64,000 nucleotides of DNA from Numidum massiliense. GTDB lineage: Bacteria > Bacillota > Bacilli > Thermoactinomycetales > Novibacillaceae. The stretch covers positions 3,341,758 to 3,405,757 of the forward strand of contig NZ_CTDZ01000009.1 in the NCBI RefSeq assembly GCF_001375555.1, in the 5' to 3' direction. Positions 43,919 to 53,475 of this stretch are shown piece by piece. The notes under the pieces were generated by a model. That model was not told the DNA's origin. It worked only from the letters and a program-made list of their open reading frames with translations, and searched no databases. Positions within the stretch are counted from its first letter, which is position 1, and each line of letters opens with the position of its first letter. Position numbers and translations under genes: made by a program.

Positions 43919-45163
43919 ATGGCTAAACAAAAAGTGGTGCTAGCCTATTCGGGCGGCTTAGATACGTCAGTGGCGATCAAGTGGTTGCAAGATAAATACG
44001 GATACGATGTCATCGCCGTCGCGCTCGATGTCGGGGAAGGGAAGGACTTAAACTTTGTACGGGAAAAAGCGTTACAAGTAGGCGCGATTAAATCACTCGT
44101 CATCGACGCGAAAGAGATGTTTGCCGAGGAATTTCTAAAACCGGCGTTGAAGACGAATGCGATGTATGAAGGGAAGTACCCACTCGTGTCGGCGCTGTCG
44201 CGGCCGCTCATCGCCAAAGTGTTAGTACAAGTCGCGGAAGCGGAAGGGGCCGAGGCGATTGCGCACGGGTGTACGGGAAAGGGGAACGATCAGGTGCGGT
44301 TCGACGTCGCCGCAGCGGCGCTAAACCCGGATCTACAAGTGATCGCTCCGGTGCGGGAGTGGGCGATGTCGCGCGAGGAAGAAATTGCCTATGCGAAAAA
44401 CCACAATATTCCCGTGCCAGTCGATGTCGACAAGCCGTACAGTGTCGACCAAAACTTGTGGGGTCGCAGTAACGAGTGCGGCATTTTAGAAAATCCGTGG
44501 GCGGAGCCGCCGGAAGATGCCTACGAGTGGACAGCACCTTTAAACGAGACGCCCGATGAGCCGGCTGAAATTGAATTGACGTTTGAAAAAGGGGTTCCCG
44601 TCGCACTCGACGGTAAAAAAATGACGCTCGCAGCGCTCATTTCCAAACTGAATCAACTGGCAGGTAAGCACGGCGTCGGACGGATCGACCACGTCGAAAA
44701 CCGTCTCGTCGGCATTAAGTCGCGCGAAGTGTACGAATGTCCGGCAGCGGTGACGTTAATGACGGCGCACAAAGAGCTAGAGTTTTTGACCCAGACGCGG
44801 GACATTTGCCAGTTTAAACCACTCGTCGAACAAAAATGGGCCCAGCTCATTTACGAAGGGCTATACTTCTCCCCGCTCAAAGACGCCCTCGACGCCTTCG
44901 TCGACGAGACACAGCAGTATGTCAGCGGTAAAGTACGCGTCAAGTTGTTTAAAGGCCACTGCACGGTGACAGGACGCACCTCGCCACAGTCGCTGTACAA
45001 CGAAGAGCTAGCGACATATACGGCTAACGATACGTTTGACCACTCGGCAGCCGTCGGTTTTATCGAGCTGTGGGGTTTGCCGACGAAGGTGCACGCCCAA
45101 GTGACCAAAAAGCACGCTCAAGGGAGTTTCGTCGTCAAGGGCGAACAAGTCGAGCAGTTGTAG
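43919..45163 (+). CDS. argG: Argininosuccinate synthase
   Basis: Condenses citrulline and aspartate with ATP. The N-terminal PP-loop [14 protein letters not shown] (residues 9-22) is the pyrophosphatase motif of the family, and [12 protein letters not shown] (about 120) and [21 protein letters not shown] are also diagnostic. The product has 414 residues, close to the usual 400-410. ATG at 43919 follows GGGGGACG. argH starts 12 bases after the stop. The gene pair is separated from the argC-argF block by 450 bases and has its own -10 element, so it is probably a second unit of the arginine regulon. Confidence 0.97.
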   Translation: MAKQKVVLAYSGGLDTSVAIKWLQDKYGYDVIAVALDVGEGKDLNFVREKALQVGAIKSLVIDAKEMFAEEFLKPALKTNAMYEGKYPLVSALSRPLIAKVLVQVAEAEGAEAIAHGCTGKGNDQVRFDVAAAALNPDLQVIAPVREWAMSREEEIAYAKNHNIPVPVDVDKPYSVDQNLWGRSNECGILENPWAEPPEDAYEWTAPLNETPDEPAEIELTFEKGVPVALDGKKMTLAALISKLNQLAGKHGVGRIDHVENRLVGIKSREVYECPAAVTLMTAHKELEFLTQTRDICQFKPLVEQKWAQLIYEGLYFSPLKDALDAFVDETQQYVSGKVRVKLFKGHCTVTGRTSPQSLYNEELATYTANDTFDHSAAVGFIELWGLPTKVHAQVTKKHAQGSFVVKGEQVEQL

Positions 45164-45175
45164 GGGGGATCGACA

Positions 45176-46582
45176 GTGACAAAAATGTGGGGTGGGCGCT
45201 TCACCCAACCGACGAATAAATTGGTAGAGGCCTACACGGCCTCTCTTGCGTTTGACCGCCGTTTGGCAGAAGAAGACATCCGTGGGAGCCTAGCGCACGT
45301 GCACATGCTCGGTAAAATCGGCGTATTAACGCAAGACGAAGTGACGACGATTAGCGACGGACTACAGAACGTGCAACAAAAAATCGCCGCCGGCGACGTA
45401 ACGTACGATGTGGCCGACGAAGATATTCATATGAGTGTGGAAAAGTGGTTGACGGAGGCGATCGGCCCGCTCGGCGGCAAACTGCACACCGGGAGAAGCC
45501 GCAACGACCAAGTCGCCCTCGATTTGCACTTGTACGTGCGCCGCGCGACGGTTGACGTCGTGCGCCTCACCGCCGCCCTGCAAGAGGCGCTGCTCGCACA
45601 GGCAGAGGCGCACGTCGATACGGTTTTGCCCGGCTACACCCATTTACAGCGGGCACAGCCGATCCGCTTCGCACACCACTTACTGGCGTACGTGGCCATG
45701 TTTGGGCGCGACATTGCGCGACTGATCGACAGTTACGCGCGTGTCGACGTCTGTCCGCTCGGTGCGGGCGCGCTTGCCGGCGCTTCGTTCCCGCTCGATC
45801 GCCACATGGTTGCAGAGGAGCTCGCTTTTGCCGACCTGTACGACAACAGCATTGACGCTGTGAGTGACCGCGACTTCGTCGTCGAGTTTTTAAGTGGGTG
45901 TGCGCTGCTCATGACGCACTTGTCGCGCTTGTGTGAGGAACTCGTGCTCTGGTCGAGCCAAGAATTCGCCTTTATCGAATTAGACGACGCCTTTTGTACC
46001 GGTTCGAGTATTATGCCGCAGAAGAAAAATCCGGACGTCGCCGAACTCGTGCGCGGCAAGACCGGCCGGGTGTACGGAAACCTCGTCGCGCTTCTGACTG
46101 TACTCAAAGGGCTGCCGCTCGCTTACAACAAAGACATGCAAGAAGATAAAGAAGGATTGTTTGACACGGTCGACACTGTCGTCGGCGCGCTTAAGCTTAT
46201 GGCTCCGATGATGGCGACGATGCGCGTCAACGGCGCTAACATGCGGCAAGCGGTGGAACAGGACTTTTCTAATGCGACTGACTTAGCCGACTATCTCGTG
46301 CGCAAAAACATTCCGTTTCGCCAGGCGCACGAAATTGTCGGGAAAACGGTGTTGTACTGCATCGCGCAGCAGAAATTTTTACTCGACCTCAGCCTAGACG
46401 AGTTTCGACAGTTTGCGCCAAAAATCGGCAACGACGTCTACGAGGCATTGGCGATCGAGCGAGTCGTCGATGCACGCGACGTGTACGGCGGGCCTGCGCG
46501 AGAACAGGTGGAAATTGTGATAGAAAAAAGAAAAAGCGCATTAAGTGAAACTGAACAGTGGTTGAAGCACGTTAACCTATAA
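45176..46582 (+). CDS. argH: Argininosuccinate lyase
   Basis: Splits argininosuccinate into arginine and fumarate, the last step of the pathway. The fumarase/aspartase superfamily signature [12 protein letters not shown] is present near residue 280, along with [17 protein letters not shown] and [11 protein letters not shown] earlier, which hold the catalytic residues. The 468 residues are slightly above the usual 455-465. The GTG start at 45176 follows GGGGGGATCG. A strong terminator follows. Together with the operon upstream, the window encodes every arginine step from acetylglutamate, so the only missing capacity is a proven glutamine-dependent carbamoyl phosphate supply. Confidence 0.97.
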   Translation: MTKMWGGRFTQPTNKLVEAYTASLAFDRRLAEEDIRGSLAHVHMLGKIGVLTQDEVTTISDGLQNVQQKIAAGDVTYDVADEDIHMSVEKWLTEAIGPLGGKLHTGRSRNDQVALDLHLYVRRATVDVVRLTAALQEALLAQAEAHVDTVLPGYTHLQRAQPIRFAHHLLAYVAMFGRDIARLIDSYARVDVCPLGAGALAGASFPLDRHMVAEELAFADLYDNSIDAVSDRDFVVEFLSGCALLMTHLSRLCEELVLWSSQEFAFIELDDAFCTGSSIMPQKKNPDVAELVRGKTGRVYGNLVALLTVLKGLPLAYNKDMQEDKEGLFDTVDTVVGALKLMAPMMATMRVNGANMRQAVEQDFSNATDLADYLVRKNIPFRQAHEIVGKTVLYCIAQQKFLLDLSLDEFRQFAPKIGNDVYEALAIERVVDARDVYGGPAREQVEIVIEKRKSALSETEQWLKHVNL

Positions 46583-46598
46583 GGATAGATACTTAAAC

Positions 46599-46638
46599 AC
46601 TCTCATTACCATCCCGGTCAAAATGAGAGTTTTTTTTG
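46599..46638 (+). terminator. Rho-independent terminator after argH
   Basis: ACTCTCATT (46599-46607) pairs with AATGAGAGT (46622-46630), followed by eight T. Confidence 0.9.
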
Positions 46639-46961
46639 CACAAAAATAACATTTGTTTTTCGCAGGAGTCGCGTTATAATGTGATATAATCGTTTTGTTG
46701 AATTTTGTAGCCGCGTCGTTCGTAACAATTAGTCGAACAGCCTTTGCGGCTAGTACGAGACGATGACGAGACTCGCAAGCGACTGACGCGACTCATATGC
46801 GAATCGTACGAGATTTGGGCTGCGGATGCGACTTACGCACCTAGCTCTACTTAGCGACTACCCGCTTGCAACACTCGTCGCACGCGTGCACAATTGTCGC
46901 ATGAACAGTGTACATACCGTGTCCTACGAGCCATTCTTACAGAGGAGTAGGGTGATCTAGT
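46639..46961. other. Intergenic region ahead of ftsE
   Basis: No coding frame is supported. Two TATAAT elements (46675-46680 and 46685-46690) mark a likely ftsE promoter with a long leader of about 270 bases; TTTGTT at 46652-46657 could be the -35 for the first. The leader holds no recognised riboswitch. Confidence 0.5.
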
Positions 46962-47648
46962 TTGATAGAAATGTATGACGTATGGAAGACGTACGACAAC
47001 GGCAACGATGCCTTGCGCGCGATCGACGTCAAAATTGATCAAGGGGAATTTGTTTTTCTCGTCGGCCAGAGTGGCGCTGGTAAATCGACGTTTATTAAGC
47101 TCATTTACCGCGAAGAAAAGCCGACGAAAGGGAAGATTTACATTAACGGCATTAACGTCGACCGCATTAATGAGCGCAAAATTCCACAACTCAGACGGCA
47201 CATCGGCATTGTTTTCCAAGACTTCCGGCTGTTGCCGCGGAAAACGGCGTACGAAAACGTCGCCTTTGCCATGGAAGTTATCGGCGAACCGCGGAAACGG
47301 ATCGAAGAGCGCGTCTCCGAAATGTTTGAGCTCATCGGTCTCACCGACCGCATGCACGCCTACCCCGACGAACTGTCGGGCGGGGAAGCGCAGCGCGTCG
47401 CCGTGGCGCGAGCGATGGTCAACAGGCCGAGTGTGCTGATCGCCGACGAGCCGACCGGTAATTTGGATCCAGAAACGTCGCTCGATATTATGAAGTTGTT
47501 CGAAGAAATTAACGATATGGGTACGACGCTGTTAATGTCGACGCACAATCGGGACATTGTCAACAGCATGAAAAAGCGCGTCATCGCGGTTGAGAACGGG
47601 CAAATCGTGCGCGATGAGATGCGAGGGGATTACGGTTATGAGGATTGA
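46962..47648 (+). CDS. ftsE: Cell division ATP-binding protein FtsE
   Basis: ATPase of the FtsEX complex that transmits a signal across the membrane to activate peptidoglycan hydrolases. Walker A GQSGAGKST is at residues 35-43, the signature [14 protein letters not shown] follows at about 138, and Walker B LIADEPTGNLDPETS is intact. The 228 residues match the family. TTG at 46962 (giving MIEMYDV) follows GGGTGAT and is preferred over the ATG three codons later. ftsX starts before this stop, so the two are coupled. In B. subtilis FtsEX controls the hydrolase CwlO; here the next gene encodes a hydrolase-activator-like protein. Confidence 0.95.
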   Translation: MIEMYDVWKTYDNGNDALRAIDVKIDQGEFVFLVGQSGAGKSTFIKLIYREEKPTKGKIYINGINVDRINERKIPQLRRHIGIVFQDFRLLPRKTAYENVAFAMEVIGEPRKRIEERVSEMFELIGLTDRMHAYPDELSGGEAQRVAVARAMVNRPSVLIADEPTGNLDPETSLDIMKLFEEINDMGTTLLMSTHNRDIVNSMKKRVIAVENGQIVRDEMRGDYGYED

Positions 47649-48528
47649 TGTCGGTTTCCGTCACATACGCGAGGGAGCAAAAAGTTTCGTCCGCAACGGC
47701 TGGATGAGTGTGGCCGCTGCAGGCGCTGTCTCGGTGACGTTACTTATACTAGGTGTCGTCTTACTACTCGCCATGAATGTCAACTACATCGTCAACTCGG
47801 TCGAGAACCAAGTCCAAGTGCGCGTCATGCTCGATTTAGAGACGAAAGAAGCGCAGGCAAAAACGATCGAGAGTGAAATGTTAGCGATCCCCGGTGTGAA
47901 GCACGTCGAGTTCGTCTCCAAAGAAGAGGCGCTGGAACAGTTGAAGACGGACATGGGCGACGCGAAGTTGCTCGAAGGCATGGAAGGGAAAAACCCGCTG
48001 CCGCACGCCTTTATCGTCAAGACGAGCGAGCCGGAACAGGTCGAGGCGGTCGCAAAAAAAATTAAGGTGATTGACGGCGTCAATAAGGCCGAATACGGGG
48101 CGGATTACACCGGAACGCTGTTCAGTACGACGAGCGTGTTGCGCACAGTCGGCATCGTCTTCATCGTCTTACTCGGCGTCGCCTCCGTCTTTCTCATTTC
48201 GAACACGATTCGCCTGACGATCTTAGCGCGGCGTCGGGAAATCGAGATTATGAAACTCGTCGGTGCGACGAACTGGTTTATTCGTTGGCCGTTTTTCATC
48301 GAAGGGTTGTTCATCGGGCTCATCGGGGCGATAATACCTACCATCTTATTACTAATCGGGTATTACAATGTGAGTGTCGATGTGATGAAGTCGTTGCAAA
48401 TACCGTTCTTAAAATTGTTGCCGATGTACCCGACGGCGTACCAAGTGACAGGGTTATTATTAGCAATAGGGGCATTCATCGGAGCGGCAGGGAGTTTTCT
48501 ATCGATGCGCCGCTTCCTAAAAATATAA
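47638..48528 (+). CDS. ftsX: Cell division membrane protein FtsX
   Basis: Permease-like partner of FtsE. The 296 residues begin with a short cytoplasmic N-terminus (MRIDVGFRHIREGAKSFVRNGWMSV), one helix, an outer loop of about 110 residues (RVMLDLETKEAQAKTIESEM...), and three further helices, the four-helix topology of FtsX. The motif RREIEIMKLVGATNWFIRWPFFIEG lies in the conserved cytoplasmic loop between helices 2 and 3. ATG at 47638 overlaps ftsE by 11 bases and follows GAGGGGAT. The outer loop contacts the next gene's product or its equivalent. Confidence 0.95.
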   Translation: MRIDVGFRHIREGAKSFVRNGWMSVAAAGAVSVTLLILGVVLLLAMNVNYIVNSVENQVQVRVMLDLETKEAQAKTIESEMLAIPGVKHVEFVSKEEALEQLKTDMGDAKLLEGMEGKNPLPHAFIVKTSEPEQVEAVAKKIKVIDGVNKAEYGADYTGTLFSTTSVLRTVGIVFIVLLGVASVFLISNTIRLTILARRREIEIMKLVGATNWFIRWPFFIEGLFIGLIGAIIPTILLLIGYYNVSVDVMKSLQIPFLKLLPMYPTAYQVTGLLLAIGAFIGAAGSFLSMRRFLKI

Positions 48529-48586
48529 AGTTACAGAAAGAGAATCGTGAATAATAGAATCGCGGGAGAATAAAGGAGGAATCGAT

Positions 48587-49834
48587 GTGAAGAAGAAACT
48601 ACTGCCGTTTGCCGTCGCTACGACACTCGTCCTATCTGCTATTTCTCCATCGGCAATTGCCGCAAACGTCGACGACGATATTAAGGAATTGCGCAAAGAG
48701 GTGAAAAAGCAGGAAGACAAGCAGGCGGAAGTGCAACAAAAGCTCAAGAAAAACGAGAATGCACAAAAACCAGTAGAGCAAGACATCGAAAAGTTGGACA
48801 AGCAGTTGTCAGATACGGAGAAAAAGCTTCGCAAGCTGAATGACGACATTGTCGTCACCGAAGAAAAGCTGGACAAGGCGGAACGCAAGTTAAAGGCAGC
48901 GGAAAAACGCGTGGCCGAGCGGGACGAGATTTTGAGTGAGCGCTTGCGCCTCATTTACGAAAAAGGGGAAGTGTCGTACTGGGAAGTGCTCTTAGGGGCA
49001 AAAGACTTCAACGACTTACTGTTGCGCTTCGACTCATTACATACGATTGCCCAGCAAGATAAGGAATTGCTCGAAGCGCAAAAGCGCGACCGCGACATCG
49101 TGGCCAAAGCGAAGCGAGCAGTCGAGCAAAACTTAGCGAAACTGAACACGCTCAAAGCTGAGGCGAAGGAGCAGCGCACGCTTCTTGCGAAGCAACAATC
49201 GAAGAAAAAAGTCGCACTCGCCAGCTTGCAAAAAGAGCATAGCAATTTGGAAAAAGCAAAAGAACAATACGCCCAAAAAGCGCGGGAACTCGCAGACGAA
49301 CTCGCAAAAAAAGAAGAGGAAAAGCGGCAAGCAGAATTGCCGATTCAAGCGCCAGTACCTGTACCGAGCGACAACGGCGACTCCGGTAAGCAGCCGTCTA
49401 ACGGCGGCAATCCCGCGCCTCCCGCGCCGAACAAAAATGATGCGCCTCCGAAGAACACCGGTGGAAAACTGTTGTGGCCGGCCAACGGTACGCTCACTTC
49501 CGGCTACGGGTCACGTAGTGGCGGGTTTCATAAAGGCATCGACGTGGCGGGACCGGTCGGCACGCCGATTTACGCTGCGGAAGGCGGCGTCGTGACGTTC
49601 GCTGGTGCGATGCAGGGCTACGGCAACGCAATCATCATTGCACACGGCGGCGGCATGTCGACGCTTTACGGCCACATGTACGATAACGGTGTGTACGTAA
49701 AAGCTGGTCAACGCGTCAGTCGCGGGCAGACAATCGGTGGAATCGGGAACAAAGGTTGGTCAACGGGTCCACACGTGCACTTTGAAGTGCTCATTAACGG
49801 CTCGGCAGTCAATCCGATGAGTTATTTGCGCTAA
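48587..49834 (+). CDS. EnvC-like secreted coiled-coil protein with M23 (LytM) domain
   Basis: Secreted murein hydrolase or hydrolase activator, likely worked by FtsEX. A signal peptide (KKKLLPFAVATTLVLSAI...SAIAA) is followed by a long coiled coil (about residues 30-250, KEL, EEK, KLKK repeats), a Pro/Asn linker and a C-terminal M23 domain (about 300-415). The zinc ligands are retained: H315 and D319 in FHKGIDVAG and H396-x-H398 in GPHVHFE, so it may be an active endopeptidase, unlike E. coli EnvC. B. subtilis places CwlO, with an NlpC/P60 domain, in this functional role; here an M23 domain is used. GTG at 48587 follows AAAGGAGG; the gene lies 58 bases after ftsX. Confidence 0.9.
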   Translation: MKKKLLPFAVATTLVLSAISPSAIAANVDDDIKELRKEVKKQEDKQAEVQQKLKKNENAQKPVEQDIEKLDKQLSDTEKKLRKLNDDIVVTEEKLDKAERKLKAAEKRVAERDEILSERLRLIYEKGEVSYWEVLLGAKDFNDLLLRFDSLHTIAQQDKELLEAQKRDRDIVAKAKRAVEQNLAKLNTLKAEAKEQRTLLAKQQSKKKVALASLQKEHSNLEKAKEQYAQKARELADELAKKEEEKRQAELPIQAPVPVPSDNGDSGKQPSNGGNPAPPAPNKNDAPPKNTGGKLLWPANGTLTSGYGSRSGGFHKGIDVAGPVGTPIYAAEGGVVTFAGAMQGYGNAIIIAHGGGMSTLYGHMYDNGVYVKAGQRVSRGQTIGGIGNKGWSTGPHVHFEVLINGSAVNPMSYLR

Positions 49835-49918
49835 ACGGAACATATGACCTGTTGCCGTCCATTGGCTAGCGTTTGGATGAAATTGAAAATTTTTGTTAGA
49901 GCGGACCCGTTTTTCCAC

Positions 49919-49948
49919 TTGAGAAAACAGCGCATCATTTGATAAAGT
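49919..49948 (+). promoter_or_regulatory. Possible promoter for the ctpB gene
   Basis: TTGAGA (49919-49924) and TAAAGT (49943-49948) are 18 bases apart, about 76 bases upstream of the ATG at 50025. Confidence 0.4.
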
Positions 49949-50024
49949 GAAACAAGTGAGCTTTTAATAAAATGGTCCGGTTCGACATATACTGGGAACC
50001 AGACTGTTAAAGGTGGTGCAGCGG

Positions 50025-51479
50025 ATGTTTTTGCGGAGGCGGACCGCTCTCTTTGTAGTTATCGTTTCACTTTTGAGCGTCAGTATGCTTACGAGTGCTT
50101 GTAGTTTGGGAGATTGGTGGACGGGACAACCTGTCAGTTCCAACCAGGAAGCTACGCCGGAGTCAGATCAGCAGGCGGTCAAAGGAAATAGTGATTTTTC
50201 TAAGCTGGAAAAGGCTTATAAGATTTTGAAGAAGAAGTCGATGTATGAGATTGACGACGACCAACTGATCGAGGGTGCCATTAAAGGGATGGTTGAGTCG
50301 CTTGGCGACCCTTATTCGGCGTATATGGATGCGGAAACGGCGGAACAGTTCCTCTCTTCTTTAGAATCGTCGTTTGAAGGAATTGGCGCCGAAGTGATGT
50401 TGCAGGACGGCAAGGTGACAATCGTTTCGCCGATCAAAGGATCGCCTGCGGAAAAAGCTGGACTGCGTCCGAACGATCACGTGTTGTCGGTAGACGGCAA
50501 AAGTTTGGACGGGCTGTCGCTGACGGAAGCTGTCGCGAAAATAAAAGGTCCCAAAGGAACGAAAGTAAAGTTAAGCATTTTACGCCCGGGCAGTTCGGCG
50601 CCGCAAAATATTACGATTACGCGCGATGAAATACCGCTTGAATCCGTTCACGCGGAAATGATGGATAATCGCATCGGTAAAATCCAAATTACAAATTTTG
50701 CTGAGAAAACAGCGCAAGACTTTGCTAAAGAGATAGCTAAGCTGGAAAAACGAGGCATGAAGGGTCTTGTCATCGATGTGCGCGGCAATCCCGGCGGCTA
50801 TTTGAACGCCGTAGAAGAGATCGGTAGCATGCTCATACCGCACAACGAACCGATTTTGTGGACCGAAGGTAAAGACGGTAAACAAGACGCCGTACGTTCC
50901 AAAAATAAGGACAAAAAGAAGTATCCGATCGTCGTGCTCATCGACCGCGGCAGTGCGAGTGCCTCAGAAATTTTGGCAGCAGCGTTGCAAGAAGCGGGCG
51001 GTTCTACAGTCGTTGGGGAACGCTCTTTCGGTAAGGGCACAGTACAATCGGCTGACGATTTCCCCGATCACAGTAATTTGAAGTACACGATTGCCAAATG
51101 GTTGACCCCGAAGAAAAATTGGATCCACGAAAAGGGGATTAAACCTGACATTAAGGTGAAATACCCGGCGTATTTTGAAGCGACACCGCCGTCGAGCGAG
51201 CACGAATGGGCCTTTGACGACAATGCGGAAGAAGTGCGCGGTGCGCAGTTGATCCTCGAAGGTCTCGGGTTTAAGCCAGGGCGTCACGACGGCTACTTCA
51301 GTAAAGGAACAGAGAAAGCCGTTAAAGACTTCCAAAAGGCGCACGGAATTAAAGTGACCGGTAAGATTGGTAAACAAACGGCGACAAAACTACAGCAACA
51401 ACTGTTTGAACTCGTGCGCGAACCGAAGAAAGACCCACAGTTGCAACGCGCGATTACGGAACTACAGAAAAAATTGTGA
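50025..51479 (+). CDS. ctpB: S41 family C-terminal processing protease (CtpB-like), lipoprotein
   Basis: Secreted PDZ protease that cleaves target proteins from the C-terminal side; in B. subtilis CtpB acts in sporulation signalling. The N-terminal signal ends in the lipobox LTSAC, so it is lipid anchored. A PDZ domain (about 100-185, GIGAEVMLQDGKVTIVSPIKG) precedes the catalytic core with Ser312 in GSASASEIL, Lys337 in SFGKGTVQ and Gln341, spaced as in B. subtilis CtpB. A peptidoglycan-binding domain closes the protein (GAQLILEGLGFKPGRHDGYF). ATG at 50025 follows AAGGTGGTG. It lies downstream of ftsEX, as in B. subtilis, with a terminator after it. Confidence 0.92.
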   Translation: MFLRRRTALFVVIVSLLSVSMLTSACSLGDWWTGQPVSSNQEATPESDQQAVKGNSDFSKLEKAYKILKKKSMYEIDDDQLIEGAIKGMVESLGDPYSAYMDAETAEQFLSSLESSFEGIGAEVMLQDGKVTIVSPIKGSPAEKAGLRPNDHVLSVDGKSLDGLSLTEAVAKIKGPKGTKVKLSILRPGSSAPQNITITRDEIPLESVHAEMMDNRIGKIQITNFAEKTAQDFAKEIAKLEKRGMKGLVIDVRGNPGGYLNAVEEIGSMLIPHNEPILWTEGKDGKQDAVRSKNKDKKKYPIVVLIDRGSASASEILAAALQEAGGSTVVGERSFGKGTVQSADDFPDHSNLKYTIAKWLTPKKNWIHEKGIKPDIKVKYPAYFEATPPSSEHEWAFDDNAEEVRGAQLILEGLGFKPGRHDGYFSKGTEKAVKDFQKAHGIKVTGKIGKQTATKLQQQLFELVREPKKDPQLQRAITELQKKL

Positions 51480-51511
51480 CGACGTGCAGGAAACGTTAGT
51501 CGCTTTATCGA

Positions 51512-51549
51512 AGTACTTACGCTAACAGTTAGCGTGAGTACTTTTTTTT
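51512..51549 (+). terminator. Rho-independent terminator after ctpB
   Basis: AGTACTTACGCTAA (51512-51525) pairs with TTAGCGTGAGTACT (51529-51542), one G-T pair, loop CAG, followed by a run of T. Confidence 0.92.
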
Positions 51550-51565
51550 CTAGGAGTGTGTGCGT

Positions 51566-52963
51566 ATGAACGTGTCGCTACATTCAGTGCTACATCCATT
51601 ACTACATCCATTGCTGCAGTCGTTTTTTAATCCACTTTTGTACGTCGCTTTCGGAATGACGATTTGGCAAGCCTGGCGGCTGCATAAGGCACAGCTTTTG
51701 TTGTGGGGAACGCGCCTCTACCCCACTCGTCGAGACGTTTTCCATCGATTGGCGAGCGGTATTGTCGCGGGAATCGCTGTAAGCGGTGTAATTGCCCTTT
51801 GCGCGGCACCCATCGTTGACGTGCCGCATTTACAGCAGTTCGGGGATGCGTCACAATCACAGGTGTTGCCTGAAGGCGGAACGCAATTACAGGCGTTGCC
51901 TGCGGGTGCTTCGCAAGTACAGGTGTCACCTGGGGGTGGATTGCTGTCACAGATGCAGTGGATGGGCGCGTTAGCACTCTTGCTCGGACTCATTCGCACC
52001 CGTTTCCTCAACGTTTATTACGCGGCCGGGATGATCAGTGTGCTCGCCTTAGTCGCGCCCTTAGTCGAGACGTTGCCGTTGGTGCAGTCACTACCAGCTG
52101 TTGCGCGAGTGTTCGCCTTTTTGCATGCAGTCTATGTTCCCAGCTTGTTGTTTTGCGCTGCTGTTGTGGCGATCGCTGGCGGGGTGCTGACGATGTGGCG
52201 CGGTGGGGACAGTTACTGTCCGTCGTTAGTGTCGCACCGCGGTGCGGCGGTCGGCGTCTACGTGTTGCAAGTCTTTTGGGCCATTCCTCTCGTCCTAGCC
52301 GTAGGTGACAGCTGGCTCGTCGTCCCAGCGCTGTTCGTTTACGACGATCGCGCCACGGCACGGCGACGAGAACAACGCGCGCGGCTAAGTGGTGTGGCCA
52401 TCGTCGTTTTTGGCCTCGTCCTCAGCTTTCTGTGCTGGGTGGGATCACTCTACCCGCCTTCGTCGTGGTTCGCCGCGGTGTGGGCGCTCGGCGGGGCGGA
52501 GCTCATTGTGTCGTTGTTGCGTTATGCGGAGAATAGACGGCCGTTTTTATTCGCGAACAGCGGCAGCGGTATTTGCGTGTTAGCGGTGAAAGCGAGGAGT
52601 CCGGCAGCACTGATGGGTGTTCGCGCCGGGGAAACCGTCATTGCGGTCAACGAGCAAGCGGTGAATGACATGAGCGAGCTCTACGCGGCACTCCGAAAAT
52701 CCCCTGTGTACTGTAAATTGCAAGTTGCCGATCCCGCTGGCGAGCGGCGCTTCGTGCAGCGCTCGCGCTACGCCGATGAACCGTACCAGCTCGGTATCGT
52801 CCCCGTTGTGCGCACCGCGGTGACGGCGCCTGCTTTATCGCCGCGGCGCGGCTGGTGGACGCTGTTTGCGCCCTTGGAGCCCGCGGCTCAACACGGTGCG
52901 TGTCGAGGAGACGATCTCGCTCTGTCGCTGAAGGCGGACGACGACCCTTCTGCCTCGCACTAG
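51566..52963 (+). CDS. Polytopic membrane protein with C-terminal PDZ domain (MinJ-like)
   Basis: Multispanning membrane protein with one cytoplasmic or periplasmic PDZ domain near the end (about residues 330-415, with VKARSPAALMGVRAGETVIAVNEQAVNDMSE). About eight hydrophobic helices precede it. B. subtilis MinJ, which links DivIVA to MinCD and places the division septum, has the same layout and its gene lies next to ctpB, so that is the best guess; similarity outside the PDZ region is not obvious. A 30-base tandem repeat sits in the loop after the second helix (residues about 96-125). ATG at 51566 follows TAGGAGTG; an in-frame GTG is at 51560. The last 40 residues are unstructured. Confidence 0.72.
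   Translation: MNVSLHSVLHPLLHPLLQSFFNPLLYVAFGMTIWQAWRLHKAQLLLWGTRLYPTRRDVFHRLASGIVAGIAVSGVIALCAAPIVDVPHLQQFGDASQSQVLPEGGTQLQALPAGASQVQVSPGGGLLSQMQWMGALALLLGLIRTRFLNVYYAAGMISVLALVAPLVETLPLVQSLPAVARVFAFLHAVYVPSLLFCAAVVAIAGGVLTMWRGGDSYCPSLVSHRGAAVGVYVLQVFWAIPLVLAVGDSWLVVPALFVYDDRATARRREQRARLSGVAIVVFGLVLSFLCWVGSLYPPSSWFAAVWALGGAELIVSLLRYAENRRPFLFANSGSGICVLAVKARSPAALMGVRAGETVIAVNEQAVNDMSELYAALRKSPVYCKLQVADPAGERRFVQRSRYADEPYQLGIVPVVRTAVTAPALSPRRGWWTLFAPLEPAAQHGACRGDDLALSLKADDDPSASH
51851..51940 (+). repeat. 30-bp in-frame tandem repeat, three units
   Basis: Three degenerate 30-base units encode a ten-residue motif of the form [ST]-Q-x-Q-[VA]-x-P-x-G-[GA] in a loop of the PDZ membrane protein. Nucleotide identity between units is moderate. 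Confidence 0.8.
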
Positions 52964-53130
52964 GTGGGTGGATTCACAACTTCGTTTATACTGAACCCCC
53001 GAAACGACGCTCTGAATAGAAGACAGCGGTGTTAGCCGGAGGCGCAGCCGTACCGTTAATCGGAACGAGTAGGAAAAGGTTGCTCGTTATTATAAGCACT
53101 ATCGGTTGAGGAGGTAAATTCCATTTTTGT

Positions 53131-53148
53131 TATTTATTATAATAAATA
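53131..53148. promoter_or_regulatory. Perfect 18-bp AT-only palindrome
   Basis: TATTTATTATAATAAATA is its own reverse complement. It lies 72 bases upstream of the 54-residue membrane peptide start and contains TTATAATAA, so it could be a promoter -10 overlapped by an operator. Confidence 0.4.
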
Positions 53149-53219
53149 CTTGCATATGATCAACTCCTTACGCTATATTAGGGTCAATAAGTCATTAACG
53201 AATTGGAGGGAGTAATAAA

Positions 53220-53384
53220 TTGGGCATTTTGTCTTCTTTTTTTATACTGTTTTTGGTTTTTCTCCTATTCAATCACTTCGGTCTTAGATTGTCGGGTGTA
53301 AAAGGTTCTATTACTCTAATGACGTTTATATTATCGCTAGTTGAAGCGGTGTTAAGTTTATTGTTTGCAATATACGTTATTTAG
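53220..53384 (+). CDS. Small two-helix membrane peptide, 54 residues
   Basis: A TTG start at 53220 preceded by TTGGAGGGAG opens a 54-residue frame that is almost entirely hydrophobic, with two helices (about 3-20, ILSSFFILFLVFLLFNHF, and 30-52) separated by a short polar turn (GLRLSGVKG). The base composition is much richer in AT than the surrounding housekeeping genes, and so is the next gene on the other strand, which suggests that 53.1-54.4 kb arrived together by transfer. I do not recognise a family. The good ribosome binding site and coherent hydrophobic pattern support a real peptide. Confidence 0.6.
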   Translation: MGILSSFFILFLVFLLFNHFGLRLSGVKGSITLMTFILSLVEAVLSLLFAIYVI

Positions 53385-53428
53385 GTGTAGGACTACATTA
53401 ATATCTTTAAATGCTTATTCAACTAAAA

Positions 53429-53466
53429 ACAATAGGGATCCCCCAACTATCGGCGATCCCTGTTGT
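53429..53466 (-). terminator. Terminator for the minus-strand gene
   Basis: ACAATAGGGATC and GATCCCTGTTGT pair (one G-T) around 14 bases. On the minus strand a T-rich stretch (TTTTTAG) follows, and the gene stop at 53476 is just before it. Confidence 0.6.
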
Positions 53467-53475
53467 ATACCTAAC

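Noticed and set aside
46680-46961. Riboswitch in the long ftsE leader
   Set aside because: No conserved box of known classes was found and no terminator follows; the leader may simply be long.
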